Source of the DNA: Candidatus Aminicenantota bacterium
Lineage (GTDB): Bacteria > Acidobacteriota > Aminicenantia > Aminicenantales > UBA8522
Reading direction: 5' to 3'
Length of the DNA: 64,000 nucleotides
Assembly (NCBI GenBank): GCA_017886205.1
Contig: JAFNEO010000021.1
Location: 17,251 to 81,250, forward strand
The notes under the pieces are model-generated. The model saw nothing but the letters and a program-made list of their open reading frames with translations. It had not been told where the DNA came from and did no database searches. This document shows positions 33,698 through 43,160 of the stretch, in pieces (the stretch's first letter is position 1; each line of letters begins with the position of its first letter). The position numbers were made by a program, and so were the translations under genes.

Positions 33698-36600
33698 TTA
33701 GTTTTTCCTGGGCAGGCTGATGGTGATGACCGTCCCTTTCTGGACCTCGCTCTCGACCCGGATGGTGCCGCCGTGATCCTCGACGATCTTCTTGGCGATG
33801 GGAAGGCCGAGTCCGGTGCCCACGTCCTTGGTGGAGAAGTAGGGATCGAAGATCTTCTCCACCAGATCCTTGGCCATCCCGATCCCGGAATCCCGGATGA
33901 CCAGGACCAATTTCTCTTTTTCTGCCCGCAGCCGAATCTCGATTTCGCCGCGACCACGGATGGCTTCGATGGCGTTGATGAAGATATTCCGGAAGGCGAT
34001 TTTGATCTTGGACTTATCCGCTTCGACCGGGAATTTCTCGCCCTCGAAAACTTCGCGGAACCGGATCCTCTCGGAGATGACCTTCCGGTAGGGGGAAACC
34101 ACTTCGACGATGGCCTCCCTCAGGTCAAACACCTCCTTGGTGAGGCTGGTGACCCGGGAGAGCTCCAGGAACTCTTGGGCGATACGCCGCAGGTTCTCGA
34201 CCTCGCTGATGATATAGGAGGCCGATTCGCGTAGCGCCTTCTCGAAATCCCCACTCTTGTCGTCATAGACGCGGAGGATGTGCTCTGCGGAGAGTTGGAT
34301 CGGCGTCAGCGGGTTCTTGATCTCGTGGGCTACCTTCTGGGCCATCTCCGCCCAGGCCACCTTCTTGCTGAGGTCAGCGATCTCCTGTTGGTGTCTCTTC
34401 AGGTCTTTGATCATGGTGTTGAACCCGTCGACCAGGGATTTCATCTCGTCATGCGAGCGGTGTTCGACGGCAATCTCCAGGTTGCCGAGACCCACCTCCC
34501 TCGTTCCTGCCAGGAGCTTTTTCACAGGTGAGATGATCATCCGGCCGATTCCCCGGGCGAAGAGAAGGACGAAGAGGATCAGGAATGCCGAGACGAAAAC
34601 GAGAAACTCCACCAGTTCCTCGGTGGCACCGGCAATCTCCTGGGCTTCGAAGGGAAAGGGGAGGGAGATTAAGAACTGTGTCTGGCGAATGGTATAGGGA
34701 ATGGTGAGGCTCTGGTAGGAATACCCGCCGATCCGCGGCCTTTGGATGTAGAACGGCGTGTTCTCATACCGGATCCTGTAATAGGCTTCACCGTCGATGA
34801 GCTCGGGGAGGAATCCCCAGTCGAAGAACTCGCGCCGGCTGGAGGAAATCAGCCGGCCCTCTCCATAGAGGTTGACGTCGGTGGCGATGGCCGAGCTGAT
34901 CCAGAGGACGAGGTCGTCGGTCGGGGCGATAAGGGTGGCCTTCTCCTCCTGCTGAAGGGTGACGAAATCCTGCATGATATTCCGGGCGAAATTGGCGTGG
35001 ACTTCCGCCTCCTCCAGGAACCGCTGGCTGAAGGTCCGGGTGAAAAAGCGGTGCGAGAAAAGGGTAAAGAGGAGGAGGGAGATCATCGTGATGGTGATGA
35101 AGGCGGCGTTGACTCGGCTGGAAAATGACCACAGATAGCTGGCCAGCTTCTTCCTTCCCATCAGGGCCGGGATCAGCACGAGAAAAAGAAAGGCCAGGCC
35201 GAGATAGAAGATCGCCAGCTTCAGGAACTCGACGGTCAGGCCCAAAATGTTTTTTTGAGGGATGAGAAACGCATATACCCTGTTCTGGAAGCGGAAATAA
35301 AACGACCTTAAGGCTCTGCCCTTGTCCCGGAAAGACGACCATATCCCCTCCGGAGAGCGCTCGATTTGCTCCAAAGTGCTGGCCGCAATCCCGGAAGAGA
35401 TCCGGTAGGGGTTGAAGAGAAGCTTGCCCCGGCCGTCGAAGATGGCAAACCCGAACTCCTGCTGGTTGAGGGAGGGGAGCAGGCTGACTTTGAGCAGCTC
35501 GAAATAGGGGTTGGCGGAATAGAGGAACGGCAGCATCTCCGGGTCAATGGCCAGGGAAAAGGTCATCCGGCCGAGATACTGATCTTCGGAGTACCAGTCT
35601 TTGTAGGCCAGGATGAAGTCTCTTTCTTTGCCCAGGGAAGGAACGTTCACCCGGGAGACCCTCCAGGTTGGGCTCAGGGGCAGCTCGATCTCCGGCTGAT
35701 AAAGCTGAGAGATGTTGAGGGAAAAGCGGGAAAGGACTCCGCCCTCGGCGTCGAGGACCTCCAGGATCGAATACCAGTTGAACTTGGCCGCCAGCGTGCT
35801 CTCCCAGAGGGATCGGGCGAAAGGAGACGGATCGGGATTCTGCAGGAAGGCAAGGATGAATGCTTTTCTCTTCTCGATCTCCGGAAGCGATTGCTGGATG
35901 ATAAAGTCGGCCCAGTCCTCCTGAGCCAGGATGGTATTGCGCAGGAAGTTCTGGACGAGGGAATCGAGGCGGGCGGAGGACTGAAGATGAAGCTCCGCGG
36001 AATTGAGGAGCGCCGCTAGGAAAATCAGGGCAAAGACGGCAGCACGCCTTCTGGATAATAAGAACGGGGCGGAGATGAGATAGCCAAGGACGAGAATGGC
36101 CATCAGGACAATCATCAGAAGGATATGGGAACCGGTCCCATACACGAGCAAAAAGATTCCCGGAGTCCAGATGAGAGGCGGAAGGGCAACCGACCAGCGA
36201 GGCGATAGAAGGCGGACGAGGCGGACCGATAAGAAAACGACGCAGCCGCAGCTCAGCAAGAAAAAAACGAGCCCGAGGTGGAGAAACAGAAAAGACAGAT
36301 CGCCGGAGAAACGCAGGAGGTTGAGGTTGGAATGGGCCACTAGACGGGAAACGAAACCGTGATAAATGGCCGCCATGAACAGCGCGGCGCCGATGAGAAG
36401 GGTGTCCAACGTCCAGATGACGGCCAGGGGAAGGCACCACTTCTTGTCCCGGACGAGGTCCCAGGCGAATACCGCGAGGGCGCCTACGATCAGAAAGAGA
36501 AAAAGCGTGCTCAGCAGGATATCGGCCGGAGATTGGGACAGCCCGCCGATGGAGAAGAAGCCCGCCTGAGCCGGAGAGAAGACCCGGAGCGATTGGACCC

Positions 36601-37531
36601 TCGCCAGCCGGCTGAGTGGGACGAAGGCGATGCGCAAGCCCGCCAAGGCCAGGATGAGGAGAACGGCTGCGCCAGCCTTCTTGCGCGGCGACGAAATATA
36701 GGAGCGGGCCAGGTCGGTGATGAGAAGGACGAGAGAGAGCGCCAAGGCGACAGTGAAGAACAGGATCATATTCTCGCGCAAGCGGGAATGAATGGAGCGA
36801 AGGGAGGGTGCGGTCAGGTTGACGGTCGCGACGATCTCGGCCAGCTCGTTCCGAAGAGGGAAGAAGATCTGTTGGGTCTCGCTATCCAGCCGGGGTTCGC
36901 CGCGATATTCATCCTGGTGGCGGGAAAAGATCTGTTCGAATCCGGAGACGTCGTCGCGGAAATCCCAGTAGTCAACATGCCCGCTTTTCCACAGGTCGCT
37001 CTTGAGGAACTGATACTCCGAGAGATAGGGCGCCCTGAGCTGGGGCCGGAAGGCCAGAAGCCGGAAAAGGACGACCTGTTCAGATTGGCGGACTCGGGCT
37101 GATGAGACGAGATAGGAGGAGGCCCGGCTGCGGACGAGCAGAGGCTTGTCCAGCGTAGGGGGCCGGAATTCGATGACATTTCCTAGCCAGACCGCCAGAC
37201 TGCCGTCCTCGTCGTAGTAGGCAAGTCCCTCCAGCTCCGGGTTGATCTTCTGGCCCTTGAAGAGAGCGAAGATCTTGTCTTTGTCGTAAGGAAACGACGA
37301 GACCACCAGGGCCTTTTGCCGGGCCCGCAGGCCGGTCTCGAGCAAGGCGAATTCCTTTTTGATGGACTGGGCCTGCCGCCGCAGCCCCCCAAGGCTTTTT
37401 TGGAAATAGTGGGCCGTGAGCAGGCGCGGCAAGAGCGCGGAGAGGCCGAGGAAAAAGAGCGCTAGCACCAGCCCGATGACACATCCGCGCCGCAGGGCGC
37501 GCGGCCGAAGGAAAGGTGAGACCTTATTCAT
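33698..37531 (-). CDS. very large multi-membrane-span NtrY-like sensor histidine kinase
   Basis: 1277 residues. One N-terminal membrane helix is followed by an extracytoplasmic domain (about 40-250), then a block of about eight hydrophobic segments (250-510), a second large extracytoplasmic sensor domain, more helices and a HAMP domain (MIISPVKKLL onward, about 1010-1065). The DHp box is VAHEIKNPLTPIQLSAEHI (NtrY type); the HATPase motifs are the N box FINAIEAI, G1 DSGIGM and G2 GTGLGLPIAKKI. No response regulator is adjacent. Its start overlaps the stop of the small upstream gene (ATGA), so they act together. Confidence 0.85.
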   Translation of the reverse strand: MNKVSPFLRPRALRRGCVIGLVLALFFLGLSALLPRLLTAHYFQKSLGGLRRQAQSIKKEFALLETGLRARQKALVVSSFPYDKDKIFALFKGQKINPELEGLAYYDEDGSLAVWLGNVIEFRPPTLDKPLLVRSRASSYLVSSARVRQSEQVVLFRLLAFRPQLRAPYLSEYQFLKSDLWKSGHVDYWDFRDDVSGFEQIFSRHQDEYRGEPRLDSETQQIFFPLRNELAEIVATVNLTAPSLRSIHSRLRENMILFFTVALALSLVLLITDLARSYISSPRKKAGAAVLLILALAGLRIAFVPLSRLARVQSLRVFSPAQAGFFSIGGLSQSPADILLSTLFLFLIVGALAVFAWDLVRDKKWCLPLAVIWTLDTLLIGAALFMAAIYHGFVSRLVAHSNLNLLRFSGDLSFLFLHLGLVFFLLSCGCVVFLSVRLVRLLSPRWSVALPPLIWTPGIFLLVYGTGSHILLMIVLMAILVLGYLISAPFLLSRRRAAVFALIFLAALLNSAELHLQSSARLDSLVQNFLRNTILAQEDWADFIIQQSLPEIEKRKAFILAFLQNPDPSPFARSLWESTLAAKFNWYSILEVLDAEGGVLSRFSLNISQLYQPEIELPLSPTWRVSRVNVPSLGKERDFILAYKDWYSEDQYLGRMTFSLAIDPEMLPFLYSANPYFELLKVSLLPSLNQQEFGFAIFDGRGKLLFNPYRISSGIAASTLEQIERSPEGIWSSFRDKGRALRSFYFRFQNRVYAFLIPQKNILGLTVEFLKLAIFYLGLAFLFLVLIPALMGRKKLASYLWSFSSRVNAAFITITMISLLLFTLFSHRFFTRTFSQRFLEEAEVHANFARNIMQDFVTLQQEEKATLIAPTDDLVLWISSAIATDVNLYGEGRLISSSRREFFDWGFLPELIDGEAYYRIRYENTPFYIQRPRIGGYSYQSLTIPYTIRQTQFLISLPFPFEAQEIAGATEELVEFLVFVSAFLILFVLLFARGIGRMIISPVKKLLAGTREVGLGNLEIAVEHRSHDEMKSLVDGFNTMIKDLKRHQQEIADLSKKVAWAEMAQKVAHEIKNPLTPIQLSAEHILRVYDDKSGDFEKALRESASYIISEVENLRRIAQEFLELSRVTSLTKEVFDLREAIVEVVSPYRKVISERIRFREVFEGEKFPVEADKSKIKIAFRNIFINAIEAIRGRGEIEIRLRAEKEKLVLVIRDSGIGMAKDLVEKIFDPYFSTKDVGTGLGLPIAKKIVEDHGGTIRVESEVQKGTVITISLPRKN

Positions 37532-37965
37532 AGTGACTCGGCTTTGATTTCTGTTATCCTCCAGGGTGGCTGGGGGTTTCCGCCGCTTGGCGGCTTCTCT
37601 CTGGCCAGATGGAAGAACACCTGGAAGACGTGCTGATTATCGTTTTTTTTGTTTTTGAACGACCAGCGCGCCTTGAAAATGAAGCTTTTTTCCTTGGCCA
37701 GGACCGGGAGCTCGCTGTCGGCATAGAATTCGAACGTGGAATAGGTGGCATAGACCTGGCGGAAGAAAAAATAGGCCTGCTCCGGCGATATCTGGTCAGA
37801 GAAAGAGATCGGCTCGGGAAGAGAGATGTGGACATGGCCTTGGGTGGAGAGAAGAGAATACAGCAGCCGTGGATCGTCCTGGAAGAAGGCTTTTTCGATG
37901 CTCCGTGTCGTCTGAGAGAGAAGGGAAAGAGTCAGGAGGAGCGGAAAAATGCCGATGGGCGCCAC
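37528..37965 (-). CDS. small exported protein, DUF4783-like
   Basis: 145 residues. A short hydrophobic N-terminus (MAPIGIFPLLLTLSLLSQTT) could be a signal peptide. The rest is a compact alpha+beta unit: FQDDPRLLYSLLS, ISPEQAYFFFRQVYATY, FEFYADSELP, FKARWSFKNK and WRITEIKAESL. The order of segments resembles DUF4783/NTF2-like proteins. The start is GTG 37965, with no good alternative. It overlaps the kinase start by 4 bases and may modulate its sensing. Confidence 0.6.
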   Translation of the reverse strand: MAPIGIFPLLLTLSLLSQTTRSIEKAFFQDDPRLLYSLLSTQGHVHISLPEPISFSDQISPEQAYFFFRQVYATYSTFEFYADSELPVLAKEKSFIFKARWSFKNKKNDNQHVFQVFFHLAREKPPSGGNPQPPWRITEIKAESL

Positions 37966-38118
37966 TTTCCGAATGGTATCACAGAAATTTCGCCCGGCGC
38001 AAGGGCGCTCAGGCGCGAGTTTTCGGCCTTCGATAGGGGGACTCTAGATGTGAAGGCGGATTTTGACTAGAGATATATAGGGATGTGGAAGAGCGTTCTA
38101 CCGGAGTTTGCCGGATCC

Positions 38119-38346
38119 TCAGGCCTTTTTTTCTTCTGCCTTGGCCTCTTCTTCGAGTTTTTTCGTCCTTGCCGCATCCTTAATGCTGCTGATCCCGGCG
38201 ATGAGAGCGATCAGGCCTCCAAAAAAGAGAATGGGCGGGATACATCCGAGAACCAGTTCATAGAAGGGTCGCCACCAAACGATAACCAGCCAAACTCCAA
38301 AAACCATAGCGACCAAGCCGGCGATTATGGCCAAGTACTTGCCCAT
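38119..38346 (-). CDS. small two-helix membrane protein
   Basis: 75 residues: two predicted membrane helices (about 5-25 and 32-54) and a charged Lys/Glu/Ala-rich tail that could form a coiled coil. GAGGAGG lies 7 bases before the ATG at 38346, which excludes the longer upstream frame. No family recognised. Confidence 0.6.
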   Translation of the reverse strand: MGKYLAIIAGLVAMVFGVWLVIVWWRPFYELVLGCIPPILFFGGLIALIAGISSIKDAARTKKLEEEAKAEEKKA

Positions 38347-38501
38347 GTAGACACCTCCTCGTATTTCTCGGCGGATTATAACAGAAGTCTTTTTCCGAAG
38401 CAACACTTTTTCTGACTTTTTCTGAGGGATAATATTTTTTTGCATAGCTCGCGCCTTTGGATTAAATTGGATGCCGAACTGTTTCTGATCGAGGAGGTCT
38501 C

Positions 38502-39584
38502 ATGCGTCTTCAGATTCGCCCTAACCGGTTTTGCCGCGGCTTCTTCGTCTTGAGTGCCGCCTTTTTTCTAAGTTGTGCCGATACCTCTTTCAGCCAGGAG
38601 GCTTTTGTGATCGGGTCGCTGAAGGTTTTCCCCGGACAAGCCGTCTCGGAATTCCTCGAGGTCGCGGCCAAGGAGGGCATCGGCACATCCATCCCGGTGA
38701 CCGTTATCCATGGAGCCAAGAAGGGGAAAACGCTGGCGCTTGTGGCCGGTGTCCATGGATTTGAGTACCCGCCCATTCTGGCCCTCTATCGGTTGAAGGC
38801 TATGATCGACCCGAAGGATCTGGCGGGGACACTCATCCTTGTGCACATCGCCAACCTGCCCTCCTTCCAAAGACGGACGATCTATTACGGTCCCTCTGAC
38901 TGGAAGAACCTGAACCGGGTCTTTCCGGGAGATCCGGCCGGGACGCTCAGCCAGCGGATTGCCCATGTCCTGATTGAAGAAGTAGTCAAGAAGTGCGACT
39001 GCCTCATCGACCTTCACTGCGGGGACGGGAATGAAGCCTTGATCCCCTACTCGTACTGGATGATCAGCGGGCAGAAGAAAATGGACGATCTCACCCGGAC
39101 GATGACCCTGGCTTTCGGAATCCGCCATATCATCATCGACGAGACCAGGTCTAAGGACCTAAAAGACTCCAAGTATTTGGGCAACACCGCCGTGCTCCTC
39201 GGCAAGCCGGCCATCACCACAGAATCCGGGTTTCTGGGGAGGACTGACGAGGAATCCATCCGCCGCAACATCGATGGGATCATGGGGGTCATGCGCTTGT
39301 TCCAGATGATCGAGGGGCAGCCGGACGTTGTGGCCGATCCCGTGTGGATCGATCGCTATGAAGTCATCTACAGCCAGACCGACGGGCTTTTCTATCCGCA
39401 GGCAGAGATGGGTCACTATGTGGCCAAGGGCCAGAAGGTCGGCTATGTAACCGACTTCCTAGGCCAGGTGAAGGAAGAAGCCCGGGCTCCCTTCGGCGGC
39501 ATTCTCCTCTACATCATCAACACTCCCCCTACCAGCAAAGGGGAACCCCTCTTTGAGGTGGGGAGAGTCAAAGAAGAGAACTGA
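38502..39584 (+). CDS. exported succinylglutamate desuccinylase/aspartoacylase-family (M14-type) hydrolase
   Basis: 360 residues. An N-terminal signal sequence reaches FLSCAD, possibly a lipobox. Zinc ligands of the AstE/AspA fold are visible: His and Glu in VAGVHGFEYP and His in LIDLHCGDGNEA. NRVFPGDPAGTLSQRIAH supplies the substrate-binding Arg. A C-terminal beta domain with AEMGHYVAKGQKVGYVTD resembles the barrel-sandwich half of these enzymes. It should cleave an N-acyl amino acid or peptide outside the cytoplasm. Confidence 0.82.
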   Translation: MRLQIRPNRFCRGFFVLSAAFFLSCADTSFSQEAFVIGSLKVFPGQAVSEFLEVAAKEGIGTSIPVTVIHGAKKGKTLALVAGVHGFEYPPILALYRLKAMIDPKDLAGTLILVHIANLPSFQRRTIYYGPSDWKNLNRVFPGDPAGTLSQRIAHVLIEEVVKKCDCLIDLHCGDGNEALIPYSYWMISGQKKMDDLTRTMTLAFGIRHIIIDETRSKDLKDSKYLGNTAVLLGKPAITTESGFLGRTDEESIRRNIDGIMGVMRLFQMIEGQPDVVADPVWIDRYEVIYSQTDGLFYPQAEMGHYVAKGQKVGYVTDFLGQVKEEARAPFGGILLYIINTPPTSKGEPLFEVGRVKEEN

Positions 39585-39696
39585 GGCCTCTCTAAGAGGC
39601 GGGGTGGGGCTGGTTGAAGGGTGGAAATTTGGAACGAACTCCGCCCGGCCGAGTTTTACTCAACGGATCGAGGAAGATCACTGGAGGAGGTCAGAG

Positions 39697-41805
39697 GTGA
39701 GGAAATGTCAAAACTGGCGGCTTCTTTTCGGATGGCTGGTGCTTGGCCTGAGCGGCCTGGTTTCTGCGGCTGCGGCCGATGGGATCATCATCCCTCACCC
39801 CCGGCCGGGCGAAAACATCCCGCCTCTCTGGGTGAAATACCACCATGTCACGGTCGAGATCCGCGACCAGGTGGCCAAGACGTCGATCGATGAGGTCTTT
39901 GTCAACACCTACGACCGAGATATAGAGGGGACGTTCATTTTCCCCCTGCCCGAGGGCGCGGCCATCTCCGAATTTGCCATGTACATCGGGGACCAGAAGG
40001 TTAAGGGCGAGGTCCTGGACAGCCGGGAGGCCCGAACCATCTACGAGGATATCGTCCGTCGGCTCCGCGACCCCGCTCTCCTCGAGTACATCGGCCGGAA
40101 CACCTTCCGGGCCCGGGTTTTTCCCATCCCGGCGCGAGGTGAAAAGAGGGTCCAGCTAACCTATTCCGAAGTCCTGAAAGGGGAGAAGGGTCTGGTCCGC
40201 TATCTCTACCCTCTCAACACCGAGCGCTTCTCTCTCAGGCCGCTGGAGGACGTAGCCGTTTCGGTCCGAGTCGAATCCAAGGTCCCGATCGCCAGCGTCT
40301 ACTCGCCCTCTCACCGTGTCTCGGTCAGAAAAGAAGGGCCGAACACGGCGATCCTGGGGTACGAAGAGAAAAACGTCAAGCCGGATAAGGATTTCATTGT
40401 CTATTATGCGGTCTCTTCGGATGACGTCGGTCTGTCATTCCTGGATCATGCGGATTTGCAGGGAGGCTATTTTATGCTCCTGGCCGCACCGCGCTACGTC
40501 GAGGCCAGGGAAAGGATTCTGAACAAGAACATAGTCCTCGTTCTCGATAGCTCGGGCAGCATGAGCGGGAAGAAAATCCAGCAGGCTAGGGAAGCGGCGC
40601 GGTTCATCATCAACCATTTGGATGAGAGAGACCATTTTTCGGTTATCGACTTCGACGACGGCGTCAGCCTGTTCAGCGCCGAGCTCGCGGCGGCCAACGC
40701 GGCGAGCCGAGAAAAGGCCCTGGAGTTCATCGGCGGCGTCGAGGATTCGGGTGGGACGAACATCAACGAGGCGTTGCTCAAGGCTTTGGGAATGATGCCT
40801 CGGGGCGACCGGCCAAACTACATCCTGTTCTTGACCGACGGCCTGCCCACGGTCGGAATTACGGATGTCCCCGACATCCTGAAGAACGTCGACCAAGCGA
40901 ATGCGGCCGGATCCCGGCTTGTAGTCTTCGGGGTGGGCGATGATGTCAACACTGAGCTCCTGGACAAGCTCTCTGCCGCGAACCGGGGGACGTCCGTCTA
41001 TGTCGGGGAGAACGAAGACCTCGAGGTGGCCATCTCCGGCTATTACGAGAAGATCTCTTCCCCGTTGCTCTCAGACGTTAGCCTGAAGTTCCAGGGGATC
41101 GAGGTGTTCCAGCTGTATCCCACTGCCCTGCCCGACCTATTCCGGGGCTCCCAGCTCGTCGTCCTCGGCAGGTACCGGGGAAGCGGGCCTGTTTCTATTA
41201 AATTTGCTGGAAAAGTCGGAAAAGACCTTAAGACCTTCACCCTGGACGGTCAGAAACTCGGCTCGGACGGGTCTTATAGCTTCCTGCCGCGCCTCTGGGC
41301 GACCCGCCGCGTCGGCTACCTGCTCGAGGAGATCCGTCTGCACGGGGAATCTCAGGAGCTCGCCGACGAGGTCCGCAGCCTGGGTTTGAAATACGGCATT
41401 ATCACTCCCTATACGTCCTTCCTAGTGACGGAAAAAGAAAGAGAGGTCATCGCGGCGGCTGCCCCGGCGGCCCAGGAGGCTCTGACGGCCCGGAAGACGA
41501 CCGGCGCCGGAGCTGTTAAGCTGGCCAGGGCCACCCAGCAGTTCAAGGACAAGGACCAGGCTTCCGAGGTGATCTCGGAAAAGATCCGTTACAAAGAGGA
41601 CAAGGTTTTCTATTTTCGGGACGGGTTCTGGGTGGACAGCCTCTTCCAGGAGGGAAGCGATGTCGAGGAGGTCCGGTTCAATTCTGATGCCTATTTTGAG
41701 CTCACCAGCCGGCTCCCGGGCATCGGCAAATATCTTTCCGTCGGCCAGAACGTGATCATTTCTTTCGCCGGCAAGAACTATAAGATCATCTCCGAGTCGG
41801 AGTAG
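39697..41805 (+). CDS. VIT and von Willebrand factor A domain protein
   Basis: 702 residues. The GTG at 39697 follows GGAGGAGG by 6 bases and starts directly before a signal peptide (LLFGWLVLGLSGLVSAAAA). The VIT domain covers about 30-170 (VEIRDQVAKTSIDEVFVNTYDRDIEGTFIFPLP, DSREARTIYEDIVRR). The VWA domain at about 270-450 has a full metal site, DSSGSMSGKK and FLTDGLPTVG. A C-terminal region includes a W-x3-R-x4-L helix typical of the inter-alpha-trypsin-inhibitor-like family. Exported, probably adhesive or protease-modulating; exact role unknown. Confidence 0.85.
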   Translation: MRKCQNWRLLFGWLVLGLSGLVSAAAADGIIIPHPRPGENIPPLWVKYHHVTVEIRDQVAKTSIDEVFVNTYDRDIEGTFIFPLPEGAAISEFAMYIGDQKVKGEVLDSREARTIYEDIVRRLRDPALLEYIGRNTFRARVFPIPARGEKRVQLTYSEVLKGEKGLVRYLYPLNTERFSLRPLEDVAVSVRVESKVPIASVYSPSHRVSVRKEGPNTAILGYEEKNVKPDKDFIVYYAVSSDDVGLSFLDHADLQGGYFMLLAAPRYVEARERILNKNIVLVLDSSGSMSGKKIQQAREAARFIINHLDERDHFSVIDFDDGVSLFSAELAAANAASREKALEFIGGVEDSGGTNINEALLKALGMMPRGDRPNYILFLTDGLPTVGITDVPDILKNVDQANAAGSRLVVFGVGDDVNTELLDKLSAANRGTSVYVGENEDLEVAISGYYEKISSPLLSDVSLKFQGIEVFQLYPTALPDLFRGSQLVVLGRYRGSGPVSIKFAGKVGKDLKTFTLDGQKLGSDGSYSFLPRLWATRRVGYLLEEIRLHGESQELADEVRSLGLKYGIITPYTSFLVTEKEREVIAAAAPAAQEALTARKTTGAGAVKLARATQQFKDKDQASEVISEKIRYKEDKVFYFRDGFWVDSLFQEGSDVEEVRFNSDAYFELTSRLPGIGKYLSVGQNVIISFAGKNYKIISESE

Positions 41806-41812
41806 CAGAGAC

Positions 41813-41844
41813 CTCACGAAAGCCCTCCGCAGCGGAGCGGGCTT
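41813..41844 (+). repeat. partial copy of repeat family 2 (CCTCCGCAGC module)
   Basis: CTCACGAAAGCCCTCCGCAG followed by CGGAGCGGGC repeats the left part of the element at 42022-42156 (CTCAGAAAGCCCTCCGCAGC) with few differences. It lies 8 bases after the stop of the VIT/VWA gene. Confidence 0.6.
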
Positions 41845-41853
41845 ATACCCAGG

Positions 41854-41950
41854 GGCCAAACCGCCCTTAAGACTTCATTTGTATCATATTAATCTCCCCA
41901 ACCCCTCTTATGGAATTACGAGGGGCTTAAATAAGGCAGGCGGTTTGGCC
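41854..41950 (-). repeat. dispersed structured repeat family 1, copy with divergent stem
   Basis: 97 bases bounded by perfect 12-base inverted arms GGCCAAACCGCC and GGCGGTTTGGCC. In the minus-strand reading the core follows the same order as the copies near 59 kb: CTTATT, a GC-rich hairpin with CCCCTC/GAGGGG arms and an ATTC loop, TTGGGGAG, TTAAT, and AAGTCTT before the closing arm. The arms differ in sequence from the other copies but remain complementary. Confidence 0.75.
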
Positions 41951-41956
41951 GAGGTC

Positions 41957-41983
41957 GGCGAGGGTCAGTTGGCGACAAACCCG
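41957..41983 (+). repeat. 27-base module shared with 58798-58824
   Basis: GGCGAGGGTCAGTTGGCGAC and the following AAACCCG match the reverse complement of 58798-58824 at 25 of 27 positions. Together with the flanking repeats this shows that the two intergenic regions share several sequence blocks in rearranged order. Confidence 0.6.
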
Positions 41984-42021
41984 ATCCGAAAGAGGACTTC
42001 TATTTTGGCCAGGAGGCGAGG

Positions 42022-42156
42022 GGGGGATCGCTCAGAAAGCCCTCCGCAGCGAAGCGGGCATGGTTCCTCTCGGCTTGCCGAGAGGAGAGCGCAGCGAGGA
42101 CAGGGAGCGAATTTTCCACGCTGGGAAAAATTCGCGTCTTTCGGAGGGACTCCCCC
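42022..42156 (+). repeat. repeat family 2, 135-bp element with terminal inverted repeats and hairpins
   Basis: The ends GGGGGATCGCTCAGAAAG (42022-42039) and CTTTCGGAGGGACTCCCCC (42138-42156) form an imperfect inverted repeat. The matching end at 58862-58880 (reverse complement GGGGGAGTCCCTCAGAAAG) suggests near-perfect 19-base ends originally. Inside are a perfect 9-base stem with a TT loop (42066-42085, CCTCTCGGC/GCCGAGAGG) and a longer hairpin at 42107-42135. No reading frame. MITE-like or structured RNA. Confidence 0.6.
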
Positions 42157-42166
42157 GAGCCTCTCT

Positions 42167-42196
42167 TTGACTTCGCTTTTGCCTGTATGCTATAAA
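42167..42196 (+). promoter_or_regulatory. promoter of the nucleotidyltransferase-kinase operon
   Basis: TTGACT (42167-42172), an 18-base spacer, then TATAAA (42191-42196), 29 bases before the ATG at 42225. Confidence 0.6.
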
Positions 42197-42224
42197 TGGG
42201 GTTCTTCATTTCCAGGGAAAAGGA

Positions 42225-43160
42225 ATGCAAGATATCAGCCTTCTCGTCCTGGCCGCGGGAGTCGGCAAGCGCTACAAGGGCCTCAAACAAGTTGACTCCA
42301 TCGGCCCGGCCGGAGAAACCCTTCTGGACTATTCGCTGTATGGGGCCATTAGGGCTGGTTTTAGGCGCGTGGTCTTTGTTATCCGCCGGGAGATCGAAAA
42401 CGTCTTTCGGGAAACAGTGGGACATTATTGGGAAGAATACTTTGACGTCAAGTACGTTTTTCAGGAGATCGCAGCTGGAATTCCTCACGGTTTTCCAATC
42501 TCGGCGGAGAGGAAAAAGCCCTGGGGGACAGGGCATGCTGTCCTGATTAGCCGGGCGGCGATCGCTACGCCGTTTTCCGTCATCAACGCCGATGATTTAT
42601 ATGGACCGAGCGGATTCGCAGAAATGGCAGGGTGGCTCCGGGACAGACCCCTCCACAGCCCTCCGCCCGATGAGTATTGCTTTATGGGCTATCGCCTCCG
42701 GAACACTCTTTCAGACCACGGCTATGTTTCCCGAGGCGTCTGCCGTATCGACCCCGACGGCTTTCTGGCTGAGGTTGTGGAGAGGCTTAGAATCGAGAAG
42801 GAAGGCGGGGGCGCCCGGACTCTGGACGAGGAAGGCCGTTGGATTCACTTGAGCGGAGACGAGGTCGTCTCGATGAATTTCTGGGGTTTCACGCCCACCC
42901 TATTCGCGCACCTGGACAAAGGATTCGTTGATTTCTTGGAGCGCTCCGACCGGGGTCCCGAGGCCGAGTATTTCATCCCCCTTGCTGTGAACGAACTGCT
43001 TCGCGCGGGGAAGATACGGGTGAAGCACATCCCGACCGGGGACCGCTGGTTTGGTCTGACTCACCCCGAGGATCTGCCTCTAGTTCGCTCGCATATTCGG
43101 GAGCTTATCAACGAGGGCGTTTATCCGGAGAGGATTAGGGCGGAAGGAAGGTCGTTTTGA
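42225..43160 (+). CDS. sugar nucleotidyltransferase-like protein
   Basis: 311 residues, NTP_transferase fold. The N-terminal signature LVLAAGVGKRYKGLKQVD is a variant of the GxGxR loop with Lys. VFVIRREIENVF, PWGTGHAVL and the metal-binding VINADDLYG (Asp-Asp) follow. Its stop overlaps the start of a NahK-like kinase, so it probably uses the hexose-1-phosphate that kinase makes to form a UDP-sugar; that pairing is the basis of the inference. The exact sugar is not visible. Confidence 0.82.
   Translation: MQDISLLVLAAGVGKRYKGLKQVDSIGPAGETLLDYSLYGAIRAGFRRVVFVIRREIENVFRETVGHYWEEYFDVKYVFQEIAAGIPHGFPISAERKKPWGTGHAVLISRAAIATPFSVINADDLYGPSGFAEMAGWLRDRPLHSPPPDEYCFMGYRLRNTLSDHGYVSRGVCRIDPDGFLAEVVERLRIEKEGGGARTLDEEGRWIHLSGDEVVSMNFWGFTPTLFAHLDKGFVDFLERSDRGPEAEYFIPLAVNELLRAGKIRVKHIPTGDRWFGLTHPEDLPLVRSHIRELINEGVYPERIRAEGRSF

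Noticed and set aside
42107..42135. Rho-independent terminator
   Set aside because: The hairpin is strong but AT-rich at its base and symmetrical, lies inside the family 2 repeat far from the upstream stop, and lacks a T tract on the expected side.
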